From Grimontia indica (lineage in GTDB: Bacteria > Pseudomonadota > Gammaproteobacteria > Enterobacterales > Vibrionaceae), in contig NZ_ANFM02000006.1 in the NCBI RefSeq assembly GCF_000333895.2, positions 310,001-374,000 on the forward strand: 64,000 nucleotides of DNA, in the 5' to 3' direction. Positions 41,140-49,391 of this stretch are shown here, in pieces. Below the pieces are notes generated by a model. The model saw only the letters and a program-made list of their open reading frames with translations, had not been told where the DNA came from and did no database searches. Position 1 is the stretch's first letter. Every line of letters starts with the position of its first letter. The position numbers and the translations under genes are program-made.

Positions 41140-42054
41140 ATGCAGGATTGCAAGAATGCAGACCCATTATGGAATGACCTGAAAATCTATAACGCTGTCG
41201 TGTGCGAAGGATCGTTATCGGGCGCATCAAGACGATTGAGCATCAGTCATTCCACAGTGTGCCGCAGAATTTCGCGTCTCGAAGATATTGTCGGTGTCCC
41301 GTTAATCCGAAGACGGTCTAATGGCATCGCATTTACCAAAGATGGAGAGCAGTTGGGTGGCTTTGTCAGGGAAATGGATGAGCGCGCCAACGACATCATG
41401 TTCTGGATTAAACAGAAGAAAGATGACCTCGCTGGCGTCCTGTCACTCAGTTGCTGCGATATCGCCTTGCAGAGCCTGTCGCGTATCGTAGGAGACCTTT
41501 CCGTCTCCAATCCCGGCATTCAATTCGATATTAAAGTCAGTGCGATGAATGTCGATTTACGGCTTGCCAACACAGATCTTGCCATTCGAGCCACCACCTC
41601 TCCCGATGAGTCTCTGGTTGGCGTAAAACTCAGTCACTTTCAGTTCCAACTGGCGAAATGCGCGGGTGTGAACTCTCCTTCCCATGCGAACTGGATTTGC
41701 CTTAACGACGCGTTTTCCCACCTTCCTGCTGAACGTTGGCTGGGGGAACTTAAATCAGAAAGCCAAAGCCAAATCAAAGTCGACAGCTATATGAGCGCGG
41801 CGGAATTGATTCGCACCGGGACAGGCATTGGATTGTTACCGGATTTCGTGGTGGAAAATGATCCGTACCTTGAAGCCATTCACGTTGAAGAAACACTCCC
41901 CACTTGGGATTTGTGGTTGGTTTATCACCGCTCTCAAATCAACAATGGTTTGGTGAAGGCGTTTACTAATCACCTGAAAAGTCATTGGTGCGAAAACCAA
42001 TCCATCCCTCTACCTCCGGAAGTAAGCAGCACCGATCTTTCTTGGCAAAAGTGA
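41140..42054 (+). CDS. LysR-family regulator
   Basis: The 304-residue protein has an N-terminal LysR helix-turn-helix (LKIYNAVVCEGSLSGASRRLSISHSTVCRRISRLE) and a substrate-binding domain with GVLSLSCCDIALQSLSRIVG and the late GTGIGLLPDFVV. It is divergent from the GST-VOC pair with about 80 bases between starts, and lies 120 bases before glcD on the same strand. The GST pair is the classical target, but glcDEF cannot be ruled out. The ATG at 41140 has GGAGG eight bases before it. Confidence 0.9.
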   Translation: MQDCKNADPLWNDLKIYNAVVCEGSLSGASRRLSISHSTVCRRISRLEDIVGVPLIRRRSNGIAFTKDGEQLGGFVREMDERANDIMFWIKQKKDDLAGVLSLSCCDIALQSLSRIVGDLSVSNPGIQFDIKVSAMNVDLRLANTDLAIRATTSPDESLVGVKLSHFQFQLAKCAGVNSPSHANWICLNDAFSHLPAERWLGELKSESQSQIKVDSYMSAAELIRTGTGIGLLPDFVVENDPYLEAIHVEETLPTWDLWLVYHRSQINNGLVKAFTNHLKSHWCENQSIPLPPEVSSTDLSWQK

Positions 42055-42175
42055 ATTGCGCTCTCATTCTTCATTCAAACTGGACGGCAGCCCTCACACT
42101 AGGCTCAATGGATAGGAAGCAGAGACAAGTACTCACCTATTGTTAAAAGCGTGGATTGTTTTCAGGGAAGGAAAC

Positions 42176-43618
42176 ATGAAAAGGGAAGTCATCACAGCAC
42201 TAGAAGGCATTGTCGGAAGCAAATTTGTCATTACCGACGAAGAAACCATGCGCCCCTATGAGTGTGATGGCCTCTCGGTCTATACCGAAATGCCAGCGTG
42301 TGTCGTGCTTCCTGCATCGACAGAAGAAGTCATGGCGATCATGTCGCTCTGCTACAAATACAAGATCAACGTCGTCGCCCGAGGTGCAGGAACCGGTCTT
42401 TCTGCTGGCGCCTTACCGTTAAGTGATGGCCTCCTGCTTTCCCTAGCCAGACTCAATCAAATACTGGATATCGATAAAACCACCTCACTGGCCGTGGTTC
42501 AACCCGGCGTTCGTAACCTGGCTATATCAGAACAAGCCAGCCGTGAAGGTTTGTATTATGCGCCTGACCCCTCATCCCAAATTGCCTGCTCGATTGGTGG
42601 GAACGTTGCAGAAAACGCAGGCGGTGTGCATTGCCTGAAATATGGCTTAACGGTCCACAATGTGGTGTCTGCTGTGGTCGTCACCGTCGAAGGCGAGAAA
42701 CTGGTTTTAGGCGGAGCTGCGTTTGACCTACCCGGTTTCGACTTACTGGCTTTAATGACGGGCTCGGAAGGCATGTTAGGCATCGTCACTGAAATCACCG
42801 TGCGCTTGCTTCCTCTGCCCGACGTGGCCCGCGTTATCCTTGCTGGTTTTGATTCGGTGGAGAACGCTGCAAATGCAGTGAACGATATCATCGCCAACGG
42901 CATCATTCCCGCAGGTTTAGAAATGATGGATGCTTACGCCATTTCCGCCGCGGAAGACTTTGCCAAAGCGGGTTATCCCAAAGAGGCCGATGCCCTACTT
43001 CTTTGCGAGCTGGATGGCAGCGAAGAAGATGTGAATCACCAGCTTTCACAAACTCAGCAAATATTGCAGCAGGCTGGCGCGACCACGCTGAAGATCTCCG
43101 AAAGCGAAGATGAACGGGCGAGAATGTGGAAAGGCCGCAAGTCTGCATTCCCCGCGGTAGGACGAATTTCACCGGATTATTACTGTATGGATGGCACTAT
43201 TCCGCGCAGTGAACTTGCCAGCGTGCTCAATCAAATCCACCAGCTTTCACGATTCTATGGCCTACGCGTCGCCAATGTCTTTCATGCTGGGGACGGTAAC
43301 CTCCACCCTTTGATTCTGTTTGATGCCAATGTGCAGGGAGAACTTGAAAAGACCGAAGAATTCGGCGCGGAGATACTCAGAATTTGTGTGGAGGCCGGAG
43401 GCTGTATCACTGGGGAACATGGTGTTGGCGTAGAGAAAATCAACCAGATGCACCACCAGTTTAATGACGCTGAATTAGCGCAGTTTCATCGCGTAAAAGC
43501 AGCCTGGGACGCGGAAGGATTGCTCAACCCCGGCAAAGGCATTCCCGAGCCAAAGCATTGTCAGGAACACAAAACGCTTATCCACTCTCACAACACGGAG
43601 GGGAGCTCAAATGGCTGA
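42176..43618 (+). CDS. glcD: Glycolate oxidase subunit GlcD (FAD-linked)
   Basis: The 480-residue protein is an FAD-linked oxidase of the vanillyl-alcohol-oxidase fold: VVARGAGTGLSAGALPLSDG binds FAD, SQIACSIGGNVAENAGGVHCLKYG and GSEGMLGIVTEITVRLLP follow, and the end has NVFHAGDGNLHPLILFD and TGEHGVGVEKINQM. It oxidises glycolate (and D-lactate weakly) to glyoxylate. Start at 42176 with GGAAGGAAAC. It overlaps glcE by eight bases. Confidence 0.95.
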   Translation: MKREVITALEGIVGSKFVITDEETMRPYECDGLSVYTEMPACVVLPASTEEVMAIMSLCYKYKINVVARGAGTGLSAGALPLSDGLLLSLARLNQILDIDKTTSLAVVQPGVRNLAISEQASREGLYYAPDPSSQIACSIGGNVAENAGGVHCLKYGLTVHNVVSAVVVTVEGEKLVLGGAAFDLPGFDLLALMTGSEGMLGIVTEITVRLLPLPDVARVILAGFDSVENAANAVNDIIANGIIPAGLEMMDAYAISAAEDFAKAGYPKEADALLLCELDGSEEDVNHQLSQTQQILQQAGATTLKISESEDERARMWKGRKSAFPAVGRISPDYYCMDGTIPRSELASVLNQIHQLSRFYGLRVANVFHAGDGNLHPLILFDANVQGELEKTEEFGAEILRICVEAGGCITGEHGVGVEKINQMHHQFNDAELAQFHRVKAAWDAEGLLNPGKGIPEPKHCQEHKTLIHSHNTEGSSNG

Positions 43619-44705
43619 TATCACCTCCAACCTGATTGAACAGGTCAACGATGCGATTGCGGATAAAACAGCATTAAATTTGATTGGCGGAAATACAAAA
43701 CACTTCATCGGCCGTCAGCCTGTCGGTCAGGCCGTTTCCCTGAAAAACCATACTGGCGTGATTTCCTATCGCCCGAGCGAGCTTGTGATTACCGCCCGTG
43801 CGGGCACGACCATTGCAGAGATTCAGGCACAGCTGGCTAATAACAACCAGACCTTGGTGGGTGAACCACCGGCCTTTAACGGCAAAGCCACGCTCGGAGG
43901 TTCTGTTGCTGCAGGCATCAGCGGTGCTTCACGCCCTTTCTGGGGCTCACTGCGCGATGCAATACTGGGGGTGAAACTCATCAATGGCTACGGGGAACAT
44001 CTTCGCTTTGGTGGACAAGTGATGAAAAACGTCGCTGGTTACGATGTTTCCAGACTGCAAGCTGGGGCGTTTGGTGCGTTCGGCATTATCACTGAAGTCA
44101 GTCTACGTGTGCGTCCAAAATCAGAAAGCACCACCACCTTAGTGTTTGAATGCGGTGCAGCCTCTGCTATCAGGCGAATGCGCGATCTTTCAGTGTCCGC
44201 GCATCCTTTGTCTGCAAGCGCTTGGTGTTCAGGCCAACTCTTCATCCGGCTTTCCGGCAGTCAACTCGCTATCAATCACAGCATAGAAACGCTTGGTGGA
44301 GAAACGCTGGAAAATCAGGATTTGTTCTGGCGGTCCATCAGAAATTTCCGGCACCCATTTTTTGCTCATCGTGCGCAGCCGTTATATCGGCTGTCCCTCT
44401 CTCCCGCCGCACCCCACTATGAGCAATTGGGCGATACACTGATCGACTGGGCAGGTGGCGTCAGATGGGTCTACTCGGAACAATCGCTCTCCACCCTCGC
44501 CAATCTTGCAGCTCTGCAAGGTGGACATGCCGCTTGTTATCGTCCCATTGATCGTCATGCCGAGTGTTTTCATCCGCAGTCGGACACGGCCAAACGCATT
44601 CACCAGAACCTGAAAATGGCTTTTGACCCACACAGTCTGTTTAATCCCGGCCGCATGTATTCATGGTTAGGGCGAGATGAAGCTCAGGGAGACAATAGCC
44701 AATGA
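43611..44705 (+). CDS. glcE: Glycolate oxidase subunit GlcE (FAD-binding)
   Basis: The 364-residue protein has an FAD-binding domain shorter than GlcD: PSELVITARAGTTIAEIQAQLA, GEPPAFNGKATLGGSVAAGISGASRPFWGSLRDAILGVKLINGYGE and MKNVAGYDVSRLQAGAFGAFG. It is the second flavin subunit of membrane-bound glycolate dehydrogenase. It overlaps both neighbours, which supports one operon. Confidence 0.94.
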   Translation: MADITSNLIEQVNDAIADKTALNLIGGNTKHFIGRQPVGQAVSLKNHTGVISYRPSELVITARAGTTIAEIQAQLANNNQTLVGEPPAFNGKATLGGSVAAGISGASRPFWGSLRDAILGVKLINGYGEHLRFGGQVMKNVAGYDVSRLQAGAFGAFGIITEVSLRVRPKSESTTTLVFECGAASAIRRMRDLSVSAHPLSASAWCSGQLFIRLSGSQLAINHSIETLGGETLENQDLFWRSIRNFRHPFFAHRAQPLYRLSLSPAAPHYEQLGDTLIDWAGGVRWVYSEQSLSTLANLAALQGGHAACYRPIDRHAECFHPQSDTAKRIHQNLKMAFDPHSLFNPGRMYSWLGRDEAQGDNSQ

Positions 44706-45925
44706 AGACATCACTGAAAGATGAGTTTCTAAGCACGCTGGATGGCAAAAAGGCCGAAGAAATCCTGCGACGATGCGTTAACTGCGGCTTCTGCAATGCT
44801 ACCTGCCCAACCTACCAAGAACTCAGCGATGAACGGGACGGACCGCGCGGGCGAATTTACCTCATCAAACAAATGCTGGAAAACGGCGAAGCCACAGAGA
44901 AAACACGAACGCATCTGGATAGGTGCCTGACTTGCCGAAGTTGTGAAACCACCTGTCCCTCAGGCGTCGAATACAGCCAGCTGTTGGATATCGGCAAGCA
45001 GCACATTGAAAAGCATGTGCCTCGTTCGTTTAGCGATAGAATACTACGTTACGGCGTCACACGAATCCTACCCAATGCTTCATGGAACAAGGTAATGTTC
45101 AGGCTCGCACGCCAGTTTACGTTTCTCATGCCGAACACTTTCCGCGAGCAAATTCCAACGGAACAACCGCTAAAGTCCTATCCTTCCGCAACGAAAACCA
45201 ACCGGACCATGATTGCCTTCAGAGGCTGCGTGCAGCAAACCGCTACGCCCAATACTGTCAAAGCTGCCAAAGCGGTGTTAAGTCATTTGGGGATTGAGCT
45301 GATTGAAGTGGCTCAGGAAGGCTGTTGTGGCGCAGTCAATCTTCACCTTTCAGAACATGAACGCGCCGTACAACAAGCCAAGAGAAACATCGATGCTTGG
45401 TGGCGCTATCTCGAACATGGTGCTGAAGCCATTGTCATGTCTGCATCAGGCTGTGGTGTCACCATCAAGGAGTACCCGCAGCTTCTGGTCGAGTCCCCTT
45501 ACTATCGAGAGAGGGCTTTGGTTATTGCTGGAAAAGCCAAGGATTTGAGTGACATCTTACTCGCCGAAGATCTCACCCAATTGCCGCTTAAAACGAACAA
45601 GGAGCGAGTTGCCGTTCACTGCCCCTGCACGCTCCAACACGGCATGAAGAATAAGGAAACCTATTACGAGGTATTGAGGCGATTAGGTGTCGAGCAAACC
45701 CGCACGACGGAAGATCATCTTTGTTGTGGATCAGCAGGCACCTATTCACTGTTCCAACCAGAGCTCAGTCAGCAATTATTGAAACGTAAAATGAAGGCGC
45801 TCAGTGAAGGTGATCCTGAAGGGATTGTCACAGCAAACATTGGCTGCCAATTGCACTTAGGCTCGAAAGCCCAAGTGCCGGTGAAACATTGGGTTGAATT
45901 GATTGCGGAACGTTTGGAAAACTGA
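44702..45925 (+). CDS. glcF: Glycolate oxidase iron-sulfur subunit GlcF
   Basis: The 407-residue protein has two 4Fe-4S motifs: C25, C28, C31, C35 (CVNCGFCNATCP) and C75, C78, C81, C85 (CLTCRSCETTCP). Two CCG domains follow (GCVQQTATPNTVKAAKAVLS to EGCCGAVNLH, and HCPCTLQHGMKN to LCCGSAGTYS). It passes electrons from the flavin subunits to quinone at the membrane. It overlaps glcE by four bases (ATGA). No glycolate permease is adjacent. Confidence 0.95.
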   Translation: MKTSLKDEFLSTLDGKKAEEILRRCVNCGFCNATCPTYQELSDERDGPRGRIYLIKQMLENGEATEKTRTHLDRCLTCRSCETTCPSGVEYSQLLDIGKQHIEKHVPRSFSDRILRYGVTRILPNASWNKVMFRLARQFTFLMPNTFREQIPTEQPLKSYPSATKTNRTMIAFRGCVQQTATPNTVKAAKAVLSHLGIELIEVAQEGCCGAVNLHLSEHERAVQQAKRNIDAWWRYLEHGAEAIVMSASGCGVTIKEYPQLLVESPYYRERALVIAGKAKDLSDILLAEDLTQLPLKTNKERVAVHCPCTLQHGMKNKETYYEVLRRLGVEQTRTTEDHLCCGSAGTYSLFQPELSQQLLKRKMKALSEGDPEGIVTANIGCQLHLGSKAQVPVKHWVELIAERLEN

Positions 45926-45929
45926 GCGG

Positions 45930-46394
45930 TTAAATCCAGCGTCTTACCTTGGTCATGTATTCAGGAAAAGCATCCGGGAATTGACAGGTCAGGTATGCTT
46001 CTTCCGGCTCAATCTGAAAGCGGTTCATGTAAAACACAAACGCTAAACAGCCCAACGCCGTGAACAGATTCGCCCAATAAAAAACGCCACCGACTAACGC
46101 CAGCAACATTCCAAGGTACATAGGGTTTCGGGTGATTTTGTATATCCCACCGGAAACAAGTGCCGTGGCTTCCGTCGTCAGCATTGGGTTTACTGTGGTT
46201 TTATGGCGACGAAACTCGACCACACCGCTCACAGCAATAAACGCACCAATAGCCACAAATAGCAACGGCAACCCAGAAGGAAGGGAAACCAGCCATTCGC
46301 TAGCAGGGGTAAACAGGGAAATGACCTTCATCAATGCAAGTGCCAGTGCGACAACAATAACAGGGGGGATTTTCAGTTTCAGGCTATCCATCAC
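45930..46394 (-). CDS. Isoprenylcysteine carboxyl methyltransferase-like membrane protein
   Basis: The 154-residue protein has about four membrane segments and the ICMT/PEMT-type pattern near the end: SGGIYKITRNPMYLGMLL (SAM-binding region) and FQIEPEEAYLTCQFPDAFPEYMTKVRRW. Bacterial members methylate unknown lipids or small molecules. Its 3' end lies five bases from the convergent glcF stop codon, with no room for a separate terminator. Confidence 0.83.
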   Translation of the reverse strand: MMDSLKLKIPPVIVVALALALMKVISLFTPASEWLVSLPSGLPLLFVAIGAFIAVSGVVEFRRHKTTVNPMLTTEATALVSGGIYKITRNPMYLGMLLALVGGVFYWANLFTALGCLAFVFYMNRFQIEPEEAYLTCQFPDAFPEYMTKVRRWI

Positions 46395-46504
46395 ATTTGT
46401 TCCTTGGGCTTATTTCGTTTGCCAATATACTAACGCGTTATGGCTAACAGCGCGCCCCGACCAGATACTAACCTTTTGAATTTAAGATACTTACGCGAGG
46501 TAAC

Positions 46505-46741
46505 TCAAGGGTTTGGATTCACGTAATAAAAAAGAGTGAAGAAAAGCGCCAGTATGATGTTCACCTGCCAAAGCCCATTCCCCCAAAACGTCAGAGGTTC
46601 ATCAGACCAAATCCGCAATGACAATACGAACATCTCCCCTTTCACCGTGACAACAAGCAATGCCGCAAGATAGGTTTTGATAAAGCTCGATACACCCAGT
46701 CGGGCGCAACACAAAAACGTCTCAATCCCCGTCACATTCAT
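46505..46741 (-). CDS. Small membrane protein coupled to the AraC gene
   Basis: The 78-residue protein has two hydrophobic segments (about 21-40 and 56-74). Its ATG overlaps the stop of the AraC-type gene as ATGA, so translation is coupled. No family is recognised. Such partners can be membrane anchors or targets of the regulator, which is speculation. Confidence 0.6.
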   Translation of the reverse strand: MNVTGIETFLCCARLGVSSFIKTYLAALLVVTVKGEMFVLSLRIWSDEPLTFWGNGLWQVNIILALFFTLFYYVNPNP

Positions 46742-47643
46742 AGTATTGGCAGGTAAATGTCAGTGTTCATCTCGCGTTCTGGCACTTCAGGGAACAAATT
46801 GATCCGTTCGAAAAACACCGGAAAATCACGAAGCTTCTCACCCGATTGCTCCTGCCATGGAGAATATAGGTAGCGAACAGCGACACCAATGGCATCCGTG
46901 CTACCCACAAAGCGGATCTTGGCACATCGGCCGCCTTCAATGGTTTTCACTTTGATGCGTGGGTCAGATAGATCTGCTTTTTCAGGGAGCTCACAGCCAA
47001 TATCAAAGCGGAAAGAAGAGTCGGTTACCGCATCAGGGTCATCAAAAACCAGATTGAAGGTACGATACTTCGACGGAGGACAATAATTGGCACGTCGCCA
47101 TTCAATAAACTCTCCCACCGTTCCACCGAGTCGATTAGGTGAATCTCGGTGCTCCATGGCAGCAATCGTGATGCTTGGGACATCCACAATCTCTACCTCA
47201 AAGTCAGTCCGATTCACATACACTTCATTTCTCACCCGCACAATGGCATCAAAATGGGTTTCCCACGACGCCCAGTCTGGATCCTGCCGAAAAGCAGAGG
47301 GGGAGACACCAAAGACTTTCCGGAACGCGCGGGAGAAAGATTCACTGTTTTCGTAACTACAATCGAGCGCAATATCAGTCACGGAGATATCAGGGCGATA
47401 AACCAGTTGGTAGGAGGCTTTTTTCAGGCGAAGCAGCCTGACATACGTGGCAACGTTAACGCCATAGCGGATGGAAAACTGACGATGGAAGTGGAACTTC
47501 GATAAGCATGCAACACCTGAGAGCGCGTCCAAATCAATGTCGCTATCAAGGTTAAGCTCAATGAATTCGCGCGCTCTTTCCAGTTTTTCCGCTAAATGAT
47601 GCATCTTGGTTCTATTTGCCGTTTCGTCCATGTTCGGTGTCAT
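46738..47643 (-). CDS. AraC-family regulator with GyrI-like effector domain
   Basis: The 301-residue protein carries the AraC DNA-binding domain at its N-terminus (about 15-115: two helix-turn-helix units, LDALSGVACLSKFHFHRQFS and VTDIALDCSYENSESFSRAFRKVFGVSPSAFR) and a C-terminal GyrI-like ligand domain (about 147-300; VEIVDVPSITIAAMEHR, then YLYSPWQEQSG). This is the Rob/SoxS-related domain order seen in drug- or lipid-sensing regulators. It is cotranscribed with the small membrane protein that follows. Confidence 0.92.
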   Translation of the reverse strand: MTPNMDETANRTKMHHLAEKLERAREFIELNLDSDIDLDALSGVACLSKFHFHRQFSIRYGVNVATYVRLLRLKKASYQLVYRPDISVTDIALDCSYENSESFSRAFRKVFGVSPSAFRQDPDWASWETHFDAIVRVRNEVYVNRTDFEVEIVDVPSITIAAMEHRDSPNRLGGTVGEFIEWRRANYCPPSKYRTFNLVFDDPDAVTDSSFRFDIGCELPEKADLSDPRIKVKTIEGGRCAKIRFVGSTDAIGVAVRYLYSPWQEQSGEKLRDFPVFFERINLFPEVPEREMNTDIYLPIL

Positions 47644-47765
47644 TCTGAGCCTGCCATTTACACGGCAAACCAGTCAGACCAAAGTATCCTGAAACCGAAA
47701 ATAAAACATGACCAAAATTGCTGAGCTTCGATCCACACAAGGCTTTATAAAGCGTCGGAACTGGA

Positions 47766-47789
47766 AAGAGCAGAGTCTCCCCTGCTCTT
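47766..47789 (-). terminator. Hairpin terminator of the GlcG-like gene
   Basis: AAGAGCAG and CTGCTCTT pair over eight bases with an 8-base loop, six bases after the stop. The leftward tail is TTTCC, so it is of moderate strength. Confidence 0.6.
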
Positions 47790-47795
47790 GTCGCA

Positions 47796-48293
47796 CTATT
47801 TCAGATGTTTCTTAATGGCAGCTTCTGCGCAGGCAACATCAAGATGACCGCCAGGCGCACCGCCGACACCAATCCCACCAACAATCATGTCTTTCTCTTT
47901 CAGAGGAATACCGCCTGCCAAAAACAACAGATTTTCATCCATGTATTGGAGGGGCTGCAGAATGGGCTTGTCATTGATGGTTATCATCAGATCCGCCGTT
48001 GGGCGTTTCATGCTGACGGATGTGAACGCTTTCTGGCGCGAGCTCTCCAGTGTGTGGGTCCCTGCATTGTTATCACGAACCTGCGCTAACACCCTTCCCG
48101 TTGGGTCAACCACGGTTGCCGTCACCGCGTAGCCGTCTTTCTTACACTGATTCATCGCTTCCACTGCAAGGTTAAAAGCAACAGAAGAAGAGAGTTCCGA
48201 TTTCTGAATGCTGACGTCCTTGGCCATTACGCCAAAGGAAGTAAAACAGGTTGCGCCAATAACCAGTGCCAAATGTTTCATTGAGAATTTCAT
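47796..48293 (-). CDS. Exported GlcG/HbpS-like heme-binding-type protein
   Basis: The 165-residue precursor has a signal peptide (MKFSMKHLALVIGATCFTSF, cleavage near VMA). The mature part is a GlcG/HbpS (DUF336) domain: AMNQCKKDGYAVTATVVDPTGRVLAQVRDNNAGTHTLESSRQKAFTS spread over residues 48-95, and the glycine-rich end LAGGIPLKEKDMIVGGIGVGGAPGGHLDVACA. Relatives bind heme or are coded near glycolate oxidase genes. The glcDEF genes lie about 1.9 kb away on the other strand. The ATG at 48293 has a better-spaced ribosome site than that at 48299. Confidence 0.85.
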   Translation of the reverse strand: MKFSMKHLALVIGATCFTSFGVMAKDVSIQKSELSSSVAFNLAVEAMNQCKKDGYAVTATVVDPTGRVLAQVRDNNAGTHTLESSRQKAFTSVSMKRPTADLMITINDKPILQPLQYMDENLLFLAGGIPLKEKDMIVGGIGVGGAPGGHLDVACAEAAIKKHLK

Positions 48294-48325
48294 GAGCATT
48301 TTCCTTTCTGTTCGACTTAAGGTGA

Positions 48326-48591
48326 TATACCCAAACGACCTGAAGATGCTCGCATTCAGAGGTCATCAATGCGTTCAATTCGAGGCAAATTTCGCGAGGA
48401 ATAGTCGTTCTATTTCCGTGGAATTTAACGAAGAAGTGGGCGCATTGAGGCCCTCCCTTCGGGCGAGTTGACTGACGCCGTGCTCTTTGTTGTTCCTTTT
48501 TGATGGAGGTGGCTACACCAGCAAAGGAACGCCGCGATCACAACGCCAGTCAATCTCGCTGAATCAGGCGTCTTCAGGTTGTTTGGGTATA
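48326..48591. repeat. Vibrio-type intergenic repeat with imperfect terminal inverted repeats
   Basis: The outer parts, TATACCCAAACGACCTGAAG at the left and its near reverse complement at the right (48564-48591, ending TTGTTTGGGTATA), form an inverted repeat with few mismatches. About 210 bases of inner sequence include smaller dyads such as CCCTCCCTTCGGGCG. Elements of this kind are widespread in Vibrio intergenic regions and may be MITEs or encode structured RNA. It separates the GlcG-like gene from the response regulator. No gene is seen inside. Confidence 0.65.
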
Positions 48592-48710
48592 AATAAGGTA
48601 CCCGGAACCCAATTACCCAAAACTTTCCAAACCATTACATACTTGTAATGAAAGCCAATTCACCAACACGCTCTGATAAATTACAGAAAAGACAAATACG
48701 GGGTCATGGA

Positions 48711-49391
48711 TTGAATTTACTGATCGTCGAAGATGACGCGCACATCCAGCAGTTTCTCCAGCAAGGGTTCGAGCAGGAAGGTTGCTCAACCACGCTGGCA
48801 AAAACTGGCGTTGAAGGTCTCCACTACGCCACTCAGGAACATTACGACGTAGTGATTCTGGATTTGATGCTGCCAGAAATGGATGGCATGACATTGCTCC
48901 GTCAACTTCGGGGGCAAGGCCACAACGTGCCCGTGATCATTCTCAGTGCGAAGCATTCTGTTCAAGAGCGTGTGACTGGATTGCAATGTGGCGCAGACGA
49001 CTATCTCGTTAAGCCCTTTGCCTTTACCGAACTGATGGCAAGATGCCAGTCTATTTCACGTCGGGGAGCCCGAGAACCCGCCTCTCCCACATCATTGAGT
49101 TTTGACGAGCTCAGCCTTGATTTGATTCGACGCGAACTGGTCAGGGGCGAAGAACGTATATCCCTCAATAAAAGAGAATTTGCGCTCGCAGAGCTTTTTC
49201 TCAGAAACCCAGAAAAAGTCATGTCGAAAACCGCCATTCTCGAACAAGTGTGGGGCTATCAGTTCGATCCCCAAACTAACGTGGTTGATGTGCTCGTTTG
49301 CCGGCTGAGGAACAAAGTCGACAAGTCCTTCGACCATTCGCTGATACACACGATACGAGGAGTCGGCTATGTCCTCAGAAAAGAGTGTTAG
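48711..49391 (+). CDS. OmpR-family response regulator
   Basis: The product has a receiver domain (LNLLIVEDDAHIQQFL; phosphorylated aspartate D51 in VILDLMLPEMDG; lysine in YLVKPFAF) and an OmpR-type winged helix (about 130-226, ERISLNKREFALAELFLRNP to HTIRGVGYVLR). I choose the TTG at 48711, with GGGG eight bases before it, because receivers start within a few residues of the first strand. An ATG at 48648 would add 21 basic residues and has no ribosome site. It overlaps the sensor kinase gene by 23 bases. The signal is unknown. Confidence 0.9.
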   Translation: MNLLIVEDDAHIQQFLQQGFEQEGCSTTLAKTGVEGLHYATQEHYDVVILDLMLPEMDGMTLLRQLRGQGHNVPVIILSAKHSVQERVTGLQCGADDYLVKPFAFTELMARCQSISRRGAREPASPTSLSFDELSLDLIRRELVRGEERISLNKREFALAELFLRNPEKVMSKTAILEQVWGYQFDPQTNVVDVLVCRLRNKVDKSFDHSLIHTIRGVGYVLRKEC

